Assembly (NCBI GenBank): GCA_047517345.1
Contig: JAKZTB010000095.1
Span: forward strand, 1-40,463
Reading direction: 5' to 3'
DNA length: 40,463 nt
Origin: GCA-2717185 sp047517345
GTDB lineage: Bacteria; Pseudomonadota; Alphaproteobacteria; UBA8366; GCA-2717185
Shown here: piece by piece, positions 22,162 to 30,587 of the stretch
Layout: every line of letters begins with the position of its first letter
Position numbering within the stretch: the first letter of the stretch is position 1
Program-made: the position numbers and the translations under genes
The notes under the pieces: model-generated
Database searches by the model: none
Told to the model about the DNA's origin: nothing
Seen by the model: only the letters and a program-made list of their open reading frames with translations

Positions 22162-24171
22162 ATGACGATACGCGTAGGCGTCAGCATAGCACCAAATTCA
22201 GAGGGGATATCAAACGATGTTACGTTGCGCAGAAAGCCGGTGAGCATCGATACGGAAGAGCGGGAAGCGAGAAAGGCCAAGCGCGATGCGCTGCTCGCCG
22301 TCGTCGCTGCGGTCGTCGTATTGATCTTGGGATGGTACGGCATCGGGATGATTTCCGATTCGGCCAAGCGCGCGGGCATACTGCCCAAGCCAAGAACCGA
22401 ATCCGCCGAGGCGAAGCCCAAATCCGGGCCGATCGAAGTCGCGCCGCGGGCGCAGACGCAAGACAAACCCAAGGTGGCGACAGCGGTACCGGTGGCGCCG
22501 ACCACGCCGGCGCTGCGGGGACACTTTGTTTTGCCGCCGCCCGGTATATTGCTCGAACTGGCGCGTGAAAGCATTGCGGAGAACGACATGGTGACCGGTG
22601 CGCTGCTTGCCCTCGCGGCATTGCCGGAGAACCTCGCCGAAGCGGCGGCTGCGACGGCGGATGAGGCGTTCCGAACGCTGTACGATGCTTATTTGAACAG
22701 GCGGGAAATATCCGTGTTACGCGGCCACTACCGTTTCGTGCGGCTCGCGGCGTTCAACGCCGAGGGCACGCTGGCGGTCACGGCCTCGTCGGACAAGACG
22801 GCGCGGTTGTGGAACGTCGCAGCGGGGACGGAGATCGCCGTCCTCGAAGGCCATAAAGCCGAAGTCTGGTCCGCGGCGTTCAGTCCCGACGGCCGGCGCG
22901 TGATGACGGTCTCGTTCGACAACACCGCGCGGCTGTGGGATGTCGCGACGGGCGAGACGGTTGCCGTTCTGCGCGGCCATCGCGGCGAAGTGAACGCGGC
23001 AGCCTTCAGCCCTGACGGCAGCCGGATGATGACCGCGTCCTACGACAACACGGCCCGTATCTGGGAAACGGCGAGTGGCCAGACCGTTGCCGTCTTGAGC
23101 GGTCACGAGAATCTGATCCGGTCCGCCGCGTTCAGCGCCGACGGCAGCAAGGTCGTGACCGCATCGCGCGATAAAACCGCGCGCATCTGGGACGCCAAGA
23201 CGGGCAAAGAACTCCTCGTCCTGCGAGGCCATGAGCGCGCGATCCGGGTCGCCGCCTTCAGTCCCGACGGCAGCCGCGTCGCGACCGCGTCGGCGGACGG
23301 CACCGCGCGGTTGTGGGATGCGAAGACGGGCGAGACCGTAGTGGTTCTGAGAGGCCACGACCGCTATGTCACGGCGGCCTATTTCAGCCCCGACGGGCGA
23401 CGCGTGATCACCGCCGCCTGGGGCGACAATGCGGCGCGGCTCTGGGGTGCCGGGACGGGCGAACAGGTTGCGGTCCTGAGCGGGCACGAGGGTGAGGTCA
23501 ATTCCGCCGCCTTCAGCCCGGACAGCCGCTACGTCGTGACGGCGGGCGGCGACAATACGGCGCGGCTTTGGGACGCCGAAACCGGTGCGCCGCTCAGGGT
23601 TCTGGCCGGTCACGAGAACCAAGTCTATACGGCCGCTTTCAGTCCGGACGGAAAGAGTATTCTCACCGCGTCGGCGGACGGTACGGCGCGGTTGTGGCGG
23701 TCGCAGGACAGTATTCCGGTTACGCGGTTGCGCGGTCACGATGGCGATGCGGCAGCGATTGCGTTCAGTACGGACGGCAAGAGTCTTCTGACGAAAAGCG
23801 CTGCTGGCGTCGTTGGATCCTGGAACGCCGACGATGGCGGAAAACAGGCCGCGCCCGAAACATTCGAAGAGCCTTCCGCCAGCGGTCCGCTAACGGTCAC
23901 CGTATCCGAAGACGGTGCGGCGCGGTTGCGGTGGCGCGAGTCCGCAAATGATCTTGCCCTCTTGCCGACCGATGGCGTCCTCACCCGGTCCGCGGCGACC
24001 GGTCCCGACGGTAGACGCGCCGCAACGGTATCCGAGGACGGCGTGGTACGTCTCTTTGCGACATTTCCCTCGCTGGCCGCGCTCGTGGCGCATCTGAAAT
24101 CGGTGCTGCCGCGCGAACTCACGCGGCATCAGCGGACAGAACTGACACATATCGCGAATATGGATCGGTAA
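22162..24171 (+). CDS. Membrane-anchored WD40 repeat protein
   Basis: The protein has one membrane helix (residues about 43-64, 'ALLAVVAAVVVLILG') after a charged cytoplasmic tail, a proline/alanine-rich linker, then at least nine WD40 repeats of 42 residues. The repeats are regular: G-H pairs recur every 126 bp from 22723 to 23734, with one 129-bp step, each ending in 'TARLWD' or similar. Two weaker blades ('VSEDGAARL', 'VSEDGVVRL') follow, then 'VLPRELTRHQRTEL', a tail typical of bacterial WD40-NTPase proteins. No kinase, NACHT or protease domain is present. The start is uncertain: ATG 22162 leaves room for a divergent promoter; ATG 22093 and GTG 22240 are alternatives. It is probably a periplasmic scaffold, and its partner is unknown. 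Confidence 0.85.
   Translation: MTIRVGVSIAPNSEGISNDVTLRRKPVSIDTEEREARKAKRDALLAVVAAVVVLILGWYGIGMISDSAKRAGILPKPRTESAEAKPKSGPIEVAPRAQTQDKPKVATAVPVAPTTPALRGHFVLPPPGILLELARESIAENDMVTGALLALAALPENLAEAAAATADEAFRTLYDAYLNRREISVLRGHYRFVRLAAFNAEGTLAVTASSDKTARLWNVAAGTEIAVLEGHKAEVWSAAFSPDGRRVMTVSFDNTARLWDVATGETVAVLRGHRGEVNAAAFSPDGSRMMTASYDNTARIWETASGQTVAVLSGHENLIRSAAFSADGSKVVTASRDKTARIWDAKTGKELLVLRGHERAIRVAAFSPDGSRVATASADGTARLWDAKTGETVVVLRGHDRYVTAAYFSPDGRRVITAAWGDNAARLWGAGTGEQVAVLSGHEGEVNSAAFSPDSRYVVTAGGDNTARLWDAETGAPLRVLAGHENQVYTAAFSPDGKSILTASADGTARLWRSQDSIPVTRLRGHDGDAAAIAFSTDGKSLLTKSAAGVVGSWNADDGGKQAAPETFEEPSASGPLTVTVSEDGAARLRWRESANDLALLPTDGVLTRSAATGPDGRRAATVSEDGVVRLFATFPSLAALVAHLKSVLPRELTRHQRTELTHIANMDR
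22711..23845 (+). repeat. Nine tandem coding WD40 repeats, 126-bp unit
   Basis: Within the WD40 gene the DNA repeats with a 126-bp period; 'GGCCA[CT]' codons for Gly-His recur at 22723, 22849, 22975, 23101, 23227, 23353, 23482, 23608 and 23734. Several units keep long runs of the same codons ('TTCAGTCCCGACGG', 'ACGGCGCGG'), which suggests spread by duplication or gene conversion. This is coding repetition, not a separate element. Confidence 0.85.
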
Positions 24172-24247
24172 ACCCCCGTCCTCACGGTTGCCAAGCCGGG
24201 TCCTAATCGCGACACTTGGCCCCGCTAGCAACTCAGGAGAATACAAC

Positions 24248-26296
24248 GTGATCGTAGGAATCGAGGTCGGCGGGACCTTTACCGACCTGGTCATGGTCGA
24301 CGACTCGGGCCGGCTCAGCGTCCACAAACTGCCCTCGACGCCGAGCGACCCCAGTGTCGCCGCGGTCGACGGCCTGCGGGAAATACTCGAAGCGGCGAAT
24401 ACGTCCGGCGATGCCGTGTCGGAACTGCTGCACGGCTCGACGATCGCCGCGAACGCGCTGATCCAGCGCCGCGGCGCGCGGACGGCCCTCATCACGACCC
24501 GCGGATTCCGCGACGTACTGTTTATCCAGCGCCAGGACAAGACGGTCGTCTACGACATGTTCTACCGGAAAGCCGAGCCGTTGATTTCGCGCGACATGGT
24601 CTTCGAAGCCGGCGAACGCATGGCTGCGGACGGAAGCGTGGTTGCGGCGCTCCACGCGGGCGAAGCGGAGGCGCTGATCGACGAGCTCGTTAAGACGCGG
24701 GACGTCGAATCGATCGCCGTGTGCCTGCTGCATGCCTATGCCAACCCGGCGCACGAGCGGATGATCGGCGAGATCATTCAGCGCAAATACCCGCAGGTCC
24801 GGGTTTCGCTGTCCTCCGAAGTCGCGCCCGAACACCGCGAATACGAGCGCACCAGCACGGTGGTGATCGACGCCTATATCGGCCCTGCGGTCGAGAAATA
24901 TCTGACCAAGTTCGGCGAGTCCGTGCGCGAAGTCGGCTTCAAGGGCACGCCGTTAATCATGCAGTCGAACGGTGGCGCGGTGCCGTTGGAGAGCGCGCGC
25001 CGGCGCACCGCCAACATGTTCGTTTCCGGACCGGCGGCGGCCGTAACCGCGGCGTCGGAAGTGGCGAAGGCGACCGGAATTTCCGACGTCATTTCCATCG
25101 ATGTCGGCGGCACGAGCTGCGACGTCTGCCTTATCACCGACGGCATGCCGCAGACGACGGTAAAGGGGACGGCGGAGTTCAGCGTCGACGGGTTGCCCCT
25201 CAACGTCGTGATGACCGACATCGTCACCATCGGCGCCGGCGGCGGCAGCGTCGCCCATATCGACGCCGGCGGGATGCTGCAGGTCGGGCCGCAGAGCGCG
25301 GGCGCCGATCCGGGGCCGGCCTGCTACGGCCATGGCGGGGACGGTTTTACCTTGACCGACGCCATGCTGCTGCTCGGGCTCCTCGACCCGGCGACGGCAC
25401 TGCCGGGCGGGATTTTGCTCGACCGGGCTTTGTCCGAGCAGGCGGCGGCGGATCTGTGCGGCCGCCTCGACTTGCAACCCATCGAATTGGCGGAACGGGT
25501 TTACCGCATCGCCATCGTCAACATGGCGCAGGCGTTGCGCCGGGTCAGCGTCAAACGCGGTTACGATCCGCGCCTGTTTGCGCTGTTGCCCTGCGGCGGG
25601 GCGGGCGCGCTGATCGCCGGGCCGCTGGCGGTCGAGATGGGCATGGACCGTATTCTGATCCCGCCGCATCCGGGAATCTTCTCCGCTTACGGGCTCGCCG
25701 TCGCCGATGTGCGCATCGACTATGTGCGGGCGGATGGTGCCGTGCGGACCGACTCATTGACCAAGGTAGGCTTCGCGGAGCGGATCGAAGATTTGCGCAG
25801 CCGGGCCGCGACCGAGTTTTCCACGCTCGGCTACGATCCCGGCGCGCTGACCCTAAGCTTCTCAGTCGATATGCGCTATGTCGGCCAGGGGTACGAGTTG
25901 CGCGTGCCGATCGGTCCGGACGACGTCGCCCGCGACGGGGTCGAGTCGCTGGTCGCCAAGTTCCACGACCTGCACGAGCAGCAATACAATCATGCCTTCC
26001 CGAAAAGCCGGGTCGAAGCGATCTCCTTCCGGCTTACCGCAGAACATCCGCGGCCGGCCCTGTCCCATGAAAGCGTCGGCAACGGCGCCACCGATAGTAT
26101 CGGAAGCCGTTCCATCGCGCTGCCGGGGCTGACCGGTACCTATGCGATGTATCAACGCGACGGCCTGCCGCTCGGCTTCTCCGCCGAAGGCCCTGCGATT
26201 GTCGTCGAGGCCACAACCAGCACGCCCGTGCCGCCCGGCTGGCGCTTCGAGGTCGTGGCGAACGGGGCGATCGAACTGACGCGGGACGGCACATGA
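24248..26296 (+). CDS. hyuA: Hydantoinase/oxoprolinase subunit A (HyuA family)
   Basis: The start is GTG 24248, fixed by AGGAG 8 bases upstream and by the product beginning 'MIVGIEVGGTFTDLVMVDDS', the ATP-binding opening of the family (phosphate loop residues 7-13). It has 682 residues, the usual size. 'DVISIDVGGTSCDVCLI' (about residue 280) is the second ribokinase-like/ASKHA nucleotide loop, and 'GADPGPACYGHGG' the next conserved block. HyuA proteins work with HyuB to cleave cyclic amides (hydantoins, N-methylhydantoin, oxoproline) or to carboxylate ketones, at the cost of ATP. The last four bases overlap the start of the hyuB gene (ATGA), so the subunits are translationally coupled. Confidence 0.92.
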   Translation: MIVGIEVGGTFTDLVMVDDSGRLSVHKLPSTPSDPSVAAVDGLREILEAANTSGDAVSELLHGSTIAANALIQRRGARTALITTRGFRDVLFIQRQDKTVVYDMFYRKAEPLISRDMVFEAGERMAADGSVVAALHAGEAEALIDELVKTRDVESIAVCLLHAYANPAHERMIGEIIQRKYPQVRVSLSSEVAPEHREYERTSTVVIDAYIGPAVEKYLTKFGESVREVGFKGTPLIMQSNGGAVPLESARRRTANMFVSGPAAAVTAASEVAKATGISDVISIDVGGTSCDVCLITDGMPQTTVKGTAEFSVDGLPLNVVMTDIVTIGAGGGSVAHIDAGGMLQVGPQSAGADPGPACYGHGGDGFTLTDAMLLLGLLDPATALPGGILLDRALSEQAAADLCGRLDLQPIELAERVYRIAIVNMAQALRRVSVKRGYDPRLFALLPCGGAGALIAGPLAVEMGMDRILIPPHPGIFSAYGLAVADVRIDYVRADGAVRTDSLTKVGFAERIEDLRSRAATEFSTLGYDPGALTLSFSVDMRYVGQGYELRVPIGPDDVARDGVESLVAKFHDLHEQQYNHAFPKSRVEAISFRLTAEHPRPALSHESVGNGATDSIGSRSIALPGLTGTYAMYQRDGLPLGFSAEGPAIVVEATTSTPVPPGWRFEVVANGAIELTRDGT

Positions 26297-27972
26297 GCCG
26301 GATCGATCCTGCCGACTTCAATGTCGTTTCCAGCGCGTTCAAGTCCATCGCGCAGGAGATGCAAGATATCATGCTGCGGGCGGCCTATTCCTCGCTGGTG
26401 CGCGAGGCGAAAGACTGCTCGACCTGCGTGATGGATGCGGCGGCGCGCACCGTCGCGCAGGCGGAAGCGATCCCGGTGCATATGAACTCGCTCGCCGCGG
26501 CGGTGCCCTTCATCAAGGCGCGCTACGATCTCGCCACCGTGCGACCGACAGACGCCTTCATCACCAACAACCCCTATCAAAACGGCCAGCATCTGAACGA
26601 CATCATCTTCATCATGCCGGTTTTCCACGAAGGCAAACTGGCGGCGTTCACCGGCAGCATCTGCCACCATCTGGAACTCGGCGGCGCGGTGGCGGGGTCG
26701 AATGCGGACGCGACGGAGATTTATCAGGAAGGCTTGATCCTGCCGACCTTGCGGATCGACGTTGAAAAGGATCTCGACGACGGGCCGGTCGAGCAAATCA
26801 TCGCCGCCAACGTCCGCATGCCGGAGACGATCATCGGCGATTTCCATGCGCAAATCTCCGCCGTGATGCGCGGCCGAGACCTGCTGCAAGGGCTGTTCGC
26901 TCGGCAGGGGCTCGACTTGGCGAGCGCCTGCATGGCGGCGTTGCAGGACTATTCGGAAAAGATGCTGCGGACGACCATCGCCGGCCTGCCGGACGGCGAG
27001 TACTTCGCCGAGGACAAGCTCGACGGCCGCACCCTGAACAGCCGACAGCCGGTGATCCGGGCGCGCGTCGTCATCGACGGCGACCAGGCATTGGTCGATT
27101 TGTCGGAGACCGACGATCAGGTGCCCTGGCCGGTCAACAATCCGGTCGCCTCGACCCAATCCGCCGTGCTGACGGTGTTCGGCCAATTGGCCGGCTCCGG
27201 CGTGCCGACCAACGACGGCATCTACCGGCCCATCGAAATCGTCACCCGCAAGGGCTCGCTGCTCGACCCGCATCACCCTGCCCCGGTGCAGAGCCGCATG
27301 TCGGCGGCTTACCGGACCGCGTCGGCCGTCAAACGCGCGCTGGCGGAAGCCGCGCCGGACCAGTTTTCCGCCGCCGGCGCCGACACGACCAACTCGATCA
27401 CCATGAGCCGGATCGGTGAGGACGGCTACGAGATGTTCTGCGAAATCGTGATGGGCGGCAACGGGGCCGGTCCCGAAAACGACGGCGCGGAAGTGGTCGC
27501 GCAGATGCTCTCCAACACGGGCAATACGCCGACCGAAGCGATCGAGATGGACCAGGATTTCGTGCGCATCGCCGAATACGCCCTGATTCCCGACTCCGGC
27601 GGCCCGGGACGCCAGCGCGGCGGGCTCGGCGTGCGCCGAACCTACGACGTGCTGCGCGACGGCGTGCTGCTCAGCACATATGGCGACCGCCACAACACGC
27701 CGCCCTGGGGCCTGACCGATGGATATGACGGCAGTTTTTCCGCCTTCACCCTGGTCCGCGACGGGGAGGAGATCCGCATCCCGGCCTCCACCAACATGGA
27801 ATGCCGCAAGGGCGACCGGTTGACGATCGAGATATCCGGCGGCGGCGGTTACGGCGACCCGAAACAGCGCGACCCGGACGCGGTGCGCGACGATCTGGCC
27901 TGCGGTCGGATCAGCGCACGCGCCGCGGTGGAAATATTTGGACTGGAACAAACTGAAATAGCCGCCGAATAG
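26293..27972 (+). CDS. hyuB: Hydantoinase B/oxoprolinase subunit B, copy 1
   Basis: This 559-residue protein overlaps hyuA by four bases. It carries the HyuB pattern: 'MSRIDPADFNVVSSAF' at the start, 'REAKDCSTCVMDA' (about 38-50), 'ITNNPYQNGQHLNDI' (about 92-105) and 'GGGGYGDPKQR' near the C-terminus. HyuB is the catalytic half of the ATP-dependent hydantoinase/carboxylase. The next gene is a paralogue of exactly the same length, so this operon has one A subunit and two B subunits. The substrate cannot be distinguished between a hydantoin, oxoproline or ketone carboxylation; the cysteine-bearing 'DCSTC' motif is shared by both copies. Confidence 0.92.
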   Translation: MSRIDPADFNVVSSAFKSIAQEMQDIMLRAAYSSLVREAKDCSTCVMDAAARTVAQAEAIPVHMNSLAAAVPFIKARYDLATVRPTDAFITNNPYQNGQHLNDIIFIMPVFHEGKLAAFTGSICHHLELGGAVAGSNADATEIYQEGLILPTLRIDVEKDLDDGPVEQIIAANVRMPETIIGDFHAQISAVMRGRDLLQGLFARQGLDLASACMAALQDYSEKMLRTTIAGLPDGEYFAEDKLDGRTLNSRQPVIRARVVIDGDQALVDLSETDDQVPWPVNNPVASTQSAVLTVFGQLAGSGVPTNDGIYRPIEIVTRKGSLLDPHHPAPVQSRMSAAYRTASAVKRALAEAAPDQFSAAGADTTNSITMSRIGEDGYEMFCEIVMGGNGAGPENDGAEVVAQMLSNTGNTPTEAIEMDQDFVRIAEYALIPDSGGPGRQRGGLGVRRTYDVLRDGVLLSTYGDRHNTPPWGLTDGYDGSFSAFTLVRDGEEIRIPASTNMECRKGDRLTIEISGGGGYGDPKQRDPDAVRDDLACGRISARAAVEIFGLEQTEIAAE

Positions 27973-27991
27973 GCGCGGCACGGAGCACAGA

Positions 27992-29671
27992 ATGAGCAAG
28001 ATCGACCCGGCCGACTTCAATGTCATCACCAGCGCGTTCAAATCAATCGCGCAGGAGATGAGCGACATTCTGTTGCTGTCGGCCTATTCCTCCATCGTCC
28101 GCGAGGCCAAGGACTGCTCGACCTGCGTCATGGACGCCCAGGCGCGCACCGTGGCGCAGGCGGAAGCGATCCCGATGCACATGAACTCGCTGGCCGCCGC
28201 CGTGCCTTACATCAGGGCCAAGTTCGACCTTGAGAAAGTACGGCCGACAGATGCCTTCGTGACCAACAACCCTTATGAGAACGGCCAGCATCTGAACGAC
28301 ATCATTTTCATCCTGCCGGTGTTCCATGGCGACAAGCTGGCGGCGTTTGCGGGCAGTATCTGCCACCACCTCGAAATCGGCGGCGCGGTGGCCGGCTCCA
28401 ACGCGGACGCCACGGAGCTGTTCCAGGAAGGCTTGATCCTGCCGACGATGCGCATCGACATCGAAAAGGACCTCGGCGACGGGCCGGTCGAGCAGATCAT
28501 CGCCGCCAATGTCCGCCTGCCTGAAATCGTCATCGGCGATTTCCACGCCCAGATTTCCGCGGTGATGCGCGGCCGCGAGCTATTGCAGGACCTGTTCGAC
28601 CGCTATGGGCTCGACCTGACGACCGATTGCATGGCGGGCCTGCAGGATTATTCGGAGAAGATGCTGCGGGCGACCATCGCAAAGCTGCCCGACGGCGAAT
28701 ATTTCGCCGAAGACCGCCTCGACGGCCAGAAACTGAACAGTGCGCAGCCGGTGATCCGCGCCCGGGTCGTGATCGATGGCGACTCCGCCAGGGTCGATCT
28801 GTCGGAGAGCGACGATCAGATTTCATGGCCGGTCAACAATCCGGTCGCCTCGACCCATTCCGCGGTGTTGACCGTCTTCGGGCAGTTGGCCGGAGCCGGG
28901 GTGCCCACCAACGACGGTATCTACCGGCCGATCGAGATCGAAACGCGCAAGGGCTCATTGCTCGACCCGCACCACCCGGCGCCGGTACGCGGCCGGATGT
29001 CGGCGTCCTACCGCGCCGCCTCGGCCGTCAAGCGGGCGTTGGCGGAAGCCGCACCGGAATTGTTTTCCGCCGCCGGGGCGGACACGACCAACACCGTGAC
29101 GATGAGCCAGCCGGGCCCGGACGGCTATCAGATGTTCGCCGAGATCATCATGGGCGGCAACGGCGCTGGCCCAGGAAATGACGGCGCGGAAGTTGTCGCG
29201 CAGATGCTCAGCAACACCGGCAACACACCGACCGAGGCGATCGAAATGGATCAGGATTTCGTGCGCATCGCGGAATATTCCCTGTTCACCGATTCCGGCG
29301 GTGCCGGGCAACGGCGCGGCGGGCTCGGCGCGCGGCGGGTGCACGATATCCTGAGCGACGACGTGCTGATCAGCACCAACAGCGACCGGCACAACTCGAC
29401 GCCCTGGGGCCTCGCTGGCGGATATGACGGCAGCTTCGTGTCCTTCACCCTGATCCGGGACGGCGAGGAAATCCGCTATCCGGGCGCCTCCAACATTCAG
29501 TGCCGCAAGGGCGACCGCTTCGTGATCGAGATTTCCGGCGGCGGCGGCTACGGCGACCCGAAACTGCGCGAACGCGCCGCCGTGCGCGACGACCTCGCCT
29601 GCGGCCGCATCAGCGAACAGGCCGCGCGGGACGTGTACGGGTTGGACTTGGCGGAAGCGGCGGCGGAATAG
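27992..29671 (+). CDS. hyuB: Hydantoinase B/oxoprolinase subunit B, copy 2 (tandem paralogue)
   Basis: Again 559 residues, 19 bp after copy 1, reading the same way. The two proteins align end to end without an obvious gap and agree at about four positions in five by eye. The conserved blocks 'DCSTCVMDA', 'NNPYENGQHLNDI', 'FDLEKVRPTDAFVT' and 'GGGGYGDPKLR' are intact, so both should be functional. GGAGC precedes ATG 27992. Possible roles are a hetero-oligomer with HyuA or a changed substrate range; differences cluster in surface-like positions and in 'LLLSAYSSI' (copy 1 'MLRAAYSSL') near residue 27. The palindromic element C follows 14 bp after the stop. Confidence 0.92.
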   Translation: MSKIDPADFNVITSAFKSIAQEMSDILLLSAYSSIVREAKDCSTCVMDAQARTVAQAEAIPMHMNSLAAAVPYIRAKFDLEKVRPTDAFVTNNPYENGQHLNDIIFILPVFHGDKLAAFAGSICHHLEIGGAVAGSNADATELFQEGLILPTMRIDIEKDLGDGPVEQIIAANVRLPEIVIGDFHAQISAVMRGRELLQDLFDRYGLDLTTDCMAGLQDYSEKMLRATIAKLPDGEYFAEDRLDGQKLNSAQPVIRARVVIDGDSARVDLSESDDQISWPVNNPVASTHSAVLTVFGQLAGAGVPTNDGIYRPIEIETRKGSLLDPHHPAPVRGRMSASYRAASAVKRALAEAAPELFSAAGADTTNTVTMSQPGPDGYQMFAEIIMGGNGAGPGNDGAEVVAQMLSNTGNTPTEAIEMDQDFVRIAEYSLFTDSGGAGQRRGGLGARRVHDILSDDVLISTNSDRHNSTPWGLAGGYDGSFVSFTLIRDGEEIRYPGASNIQCRKGDRFVIEISGGGGYGDPKLRERAAVRDDLACGRISEQAARDVYGLDLAEAAAE

Positions 29672-29684
29672 GATGTTTCACCAC

Positions 29685-29773
29685 CTGTCGCCCTTGGGCT
29701 TGACCCGAGGGTCCATAGTGAAGCGTCGCGAGGCCGCAGAATTGGATTCTCGGGTCAAGCCCGAGAAAGACAG
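29685..29773. repeat. Dispersed palindromic element, copy C
   Basis: Arms 29685-29715 and 29743-29773 are inverted, matching at about 25 of 31 positions. Each arm contains GGGCTTGACCC, itself a small hairpin, the counterpart of GGACTTGATCC in copy B. It lies between the convergent hyuB copy 2 and alpha/beta hydrolase genes, the place for a bidirectional terminator. Because it lies behind both stops, a role in transcript ending or mRNA stability is plausible. Confidence 0.78.
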
Positions 29774-29782
29774 TGAGGGGTG

Positions 29783-30577
29783 TTAGAGCCTCGACAGAAA
29801 CCCATCCAAGACCGCGTTGAAGGCGTCCGGTTCGTCGAAATTGGGGAAGTGCGCGGCGTTCTCGACGATCGCCATGCGCACGCCGGGGATCCGGTCCCGG
29901 TACATCGCCATCCGTTCGGGCGTCGTCGAGGGATCCCTCGCGCCCGCGACCACCAGGGTCGGCGCCTTGATATCGGCCAACCGGCTGTCGAAGTTCATCG
30001 CGGCGATCGCGGCGCAGCACCGGGCGTAGCCTTCGACCGTGCCGCACACCGCCATCTCGCGCAGAGTGGCGTATCCCTCGGGATTTTCCGTCCGGTAGCC
30101 GGCCCGCGTCAACCGCTCCAGCATCGAGTCGACCTGCAGTTCGAGACCGCGTTCCGAGGCGTTCATCGCGGCGATGTTCTTCTGCTGGATCAGCGCGCGT
30201 GCCTCGGGCAGTTCGCCTTGGGTTGCGACCAGGGTGAGACTATCGAGCCGGTCGGCGTGATTCAGCGCCAAGGCGAACCCGACCATGCCGCCGAGCGAAC
30301 TGCCGACGAAATGTGTACGCTCGATATCGAGATGGTCGAGCAGACCGACGACGTCGCCGGCCAGGTCTTCGATGCTGAACGGCCCGCCATCCTCGTCGAT
30401 ATGCGAATGCCCGCGCAGATCGAAAGACAGCACGCGGTAGCGGTCCTCGAAGGCGGCGACCTGGGCGTCCCAACTTCGCAAGTCGAGCGACAAGGCGTGC
30501 GCTAAGGTGAGAACCGGAGCGCCGTCAGGGCCGTCGAGCGTGTAGCGCTGGGTCACACCGTTGATAAGCCGTTCCAC
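29783..30577 (-). CDS. Alpha/beta hydrolase (3-oxoadipate enol-lactonase-like)
   Basis: This 264-residue protein resembles PcaD-type lactonases. The oxyanion loop is 'LTLAHALSLDLRSWD' (about 24-38), the nucleophile elbow is 'HFVGSSLGGMVGF' (Ser near residue 94), the acid is in 'VVAGARDPSTTPE' and the histidine in 'ENAAHFPNFDEP', so the triad is complete. The usual HG of the oxyanion loop is 'HA' here. The start codon is GTG 30577, preceded by CGGAAAAC. It lies 10 bp after the racemase-fold gene on the same strand, so the two are one transcript. True PcaD function is not likely, as no other protocatechuate genes are near. Confidence 0.85.
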   Translation of the reverse strand: MERLINGVTQRYTLDGPDGAPVLTLAHALSLDLRSWDAQVAAFEDRYRVLSFDLRGHSHIDEDGGPFSIEDLAGDVVGLLDHLDIERTHFVGSSLGGMVGFALALNHADRLDSLTLVATQGELPEARALIQQKNIAAMNASERGLELQVDSMLERLTRAGYRTENPEGYATLREMAVCGTVEGYARCCAAIAAMNFDSRLADIKAPTLVVAGARDPSTTPERMAMYRDRIPGVRMAIVENAAHFPNFDEPDAFNAVLDGFLSRL

Positions 30578-30587
30578 GGTTTTCCGT

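Noticed and set aside
22711..23845. Regular 126-bp repeats considered as a CRISPR or satellite array
   Set aside because: The period is a multiple of three, the frame stays open, and each unit encodes a WD40 blade.
26152..28068. A 638-codon minus-strand open frame over the hyuB genes
   Set aside because: Antisense to hyuB; a weaker similar frame lies opposite the second hyuB copy, showing that it comes from codon bias of the sense genes.
26293..29671. Tandem hyuB copies as an assembly duplication
   Set aside because: The copies differ at many synonymous and non-synonymous sites along their whole length and have different flanking bases.
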